Origin: an uncultured Clostridia bacterium
GTDB taxonomy: Bacteria; Bacillota; Clostridia; Oscillospirales; Oscillospiraceae
NCBI GenBank assembly: GCA_946184215.1
Contig: CAMHER010000146.1
Coordinates: 1-5,188 of the forward strand
DNA length: 5,188 nt
Direction of reading: 5' to 3'
Part shown: positions 4,755 through 5,188 of the stretch, piece by piece
Layout: the number at the start of each line of letters is the position of its first letter
Numbering within the stretch: position 1 is the first letter of the stretch
Made by a program: the position numbers and the translations under genes
Notes under the pieces: model-generated
Seen by the model: only the letters and a program-made list of their open reading frames with translations
Told to the model about the DNA's origin: nothing
Database searches by the model: none

Positions 4755-5188
4755 TTACTTCTTTGCCTTGATCTCTTCCAGGATCGCGCCGAGCAGCTCT
4801 TCCGTCGTGGGCTTCTTCTCCTCCTCGGCGGCGGCTTCCTCTTCTTCTTTCTTTTTGGCCTTCTCGGCAAGCTCGCGGGCCTTGTTCATGGCCTTGATCA
4901 CGCTGAAAAGCACCAGCGCGATGACCAGGAAGTTGAGGATCGCGCCGACAAAGGTGCCCAGACCCAGGACCAGCGCTTCCTTGACGACCTCGCCGGCGGC
5001 GTCGGTCTCCGCCGCGCGCAGCGTGATGTTCAGCGCGTCGGTGTTCGGTGAGCCGAAGAGAAAGGCCAGCAGAGGGGTGATGACGTTGTCCACGAGAGAT
5101 TTCGTGATCGTACCGAACGCGCCGCCGATGATGACGCCGATGGCCATGTCCATGACGTTGCCGCGGGAGATGAAGGCTTTGAATTCTT
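4755..5188 (-). CDS. mscL: Large-conductance mechanosensitive channel MscL (5' end beyond window)
   Basis: MscL is a homopentameric inner-membrane channel that opens under membrane tension and releases solutes during hypo-osmotic shock. The window holds 143 codons plus the stop; only a few N-terminal residues are missing, because the frame continues upstream of the first internal ATG (5153) with EFKAFISRGNV, the family's N-terminal amphipathic helix. TM1 is MDMAIGVIIGGAFGTITKSL and onward to about ITPLLAFLFG, with the G/A-rich pore constriction. A periplasmic loop containing ALNITLRAAETDAAG follows, then TM2 (about LGLGTFVGAILNFLVIALVLF). The C-terminus is a charged Lys/Glu/Ala linker ending in PTTEELLGAILEEIKAK, equivalent to the cytoplasmic helical bundle seen in E. 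coli MscL (PTKEEVLLTEIRDLL). Length fits the family. It points the same way as dnaA and is separated from it by a strong terminator, so it is not part of the dnaA unit. Confidence 0.95.
   Translation of the reverse strand, partial: EFKAFISRGNVMDMAIGVIIGGAFGTITKSLVDNVITPLLAFLFGSPNTDALNITLRAAETDAAGEVVKEALVLGLGTFVGAILNFLVIALVLFSVIKAMNKARELAEKAKKKEEEEAAAEEEKKPTTEELLGAILEEIKAKK

Noticed and set aside
1..5188. CRISPR array, tRNA, rRNA, insertion sequence or phage gene
   Set aside because: The genes fill nearly the whole window and belong to conserved housekeeping families; I saw no direct-repeat array, tRNA-like cloverleaf, transposase motif or target-site duplication.

Overview
The window is the chromosomal replication-origin region of a bacterium, almost certainly a Bacillota of the class Clostridia with moderately high G+C. 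The support is the gene order dnaA - dnaN - yaaA (S4 domain) - recF - remB (DUF370) - gyrB, all read on the minus strand, which is the classic Firmicute origin order. The small S4 and DUF370 genes on either side of recF are characteristic of that phylum. The exact genus cannot be read from the sequence.

Layout from high to low coordinates, which is the direction of transcription. At 5188-4755 is mscL, a mechanosensitive channel gene cut at its 5' end by the window edge and closed by a strong intrinsic terminator. At 4754-4579 is a 176-base gap with that terminator, a DnaA-box palindrome, a near-consensus extended -10 promoter and a second DnaA box in the dnaA leader. dnaA follows (4578-3271). 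The 226-base dnaA-dnaN gap (3270-3045) is the probable oriC core: about seven DnaA-box-like sites, then an A/T-rich stretch with TAG/TAA triplets that may be the unwinding element. Then come dnaN (3044-1932), yaaA (1924-1703), recF (1713-613) and remB (612-346), packed with gaps of 7, -11 and 0 bases as one translationally coupled operon. After a 67-base gap, gyrB starts at 278 and runs off the left edge.

The genes form a replication-initiation and maintenance module. DnaA binds the boxes and opens oriC, DnaN is the sliding clamp, RecF acts in recombinational repair at gaps, and GyrB supplies the gyrase ATPase. RemB is a small DNA-binding regulator by family. The S4 protein probably binds RNA. 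MscL is unrelated in function.

I found no undescribed multi-gene system. The points worth a second look concern the origin: a recurring non-canonical DnaA box (TTTTCCACA, four perfect copies) alongside an Asp-to-Asn change in the DNA-reading signature of DnaA, a candidate DnaA-trio element, and mscL in place of the usual divergent rpmH gene upstream of dnaA.
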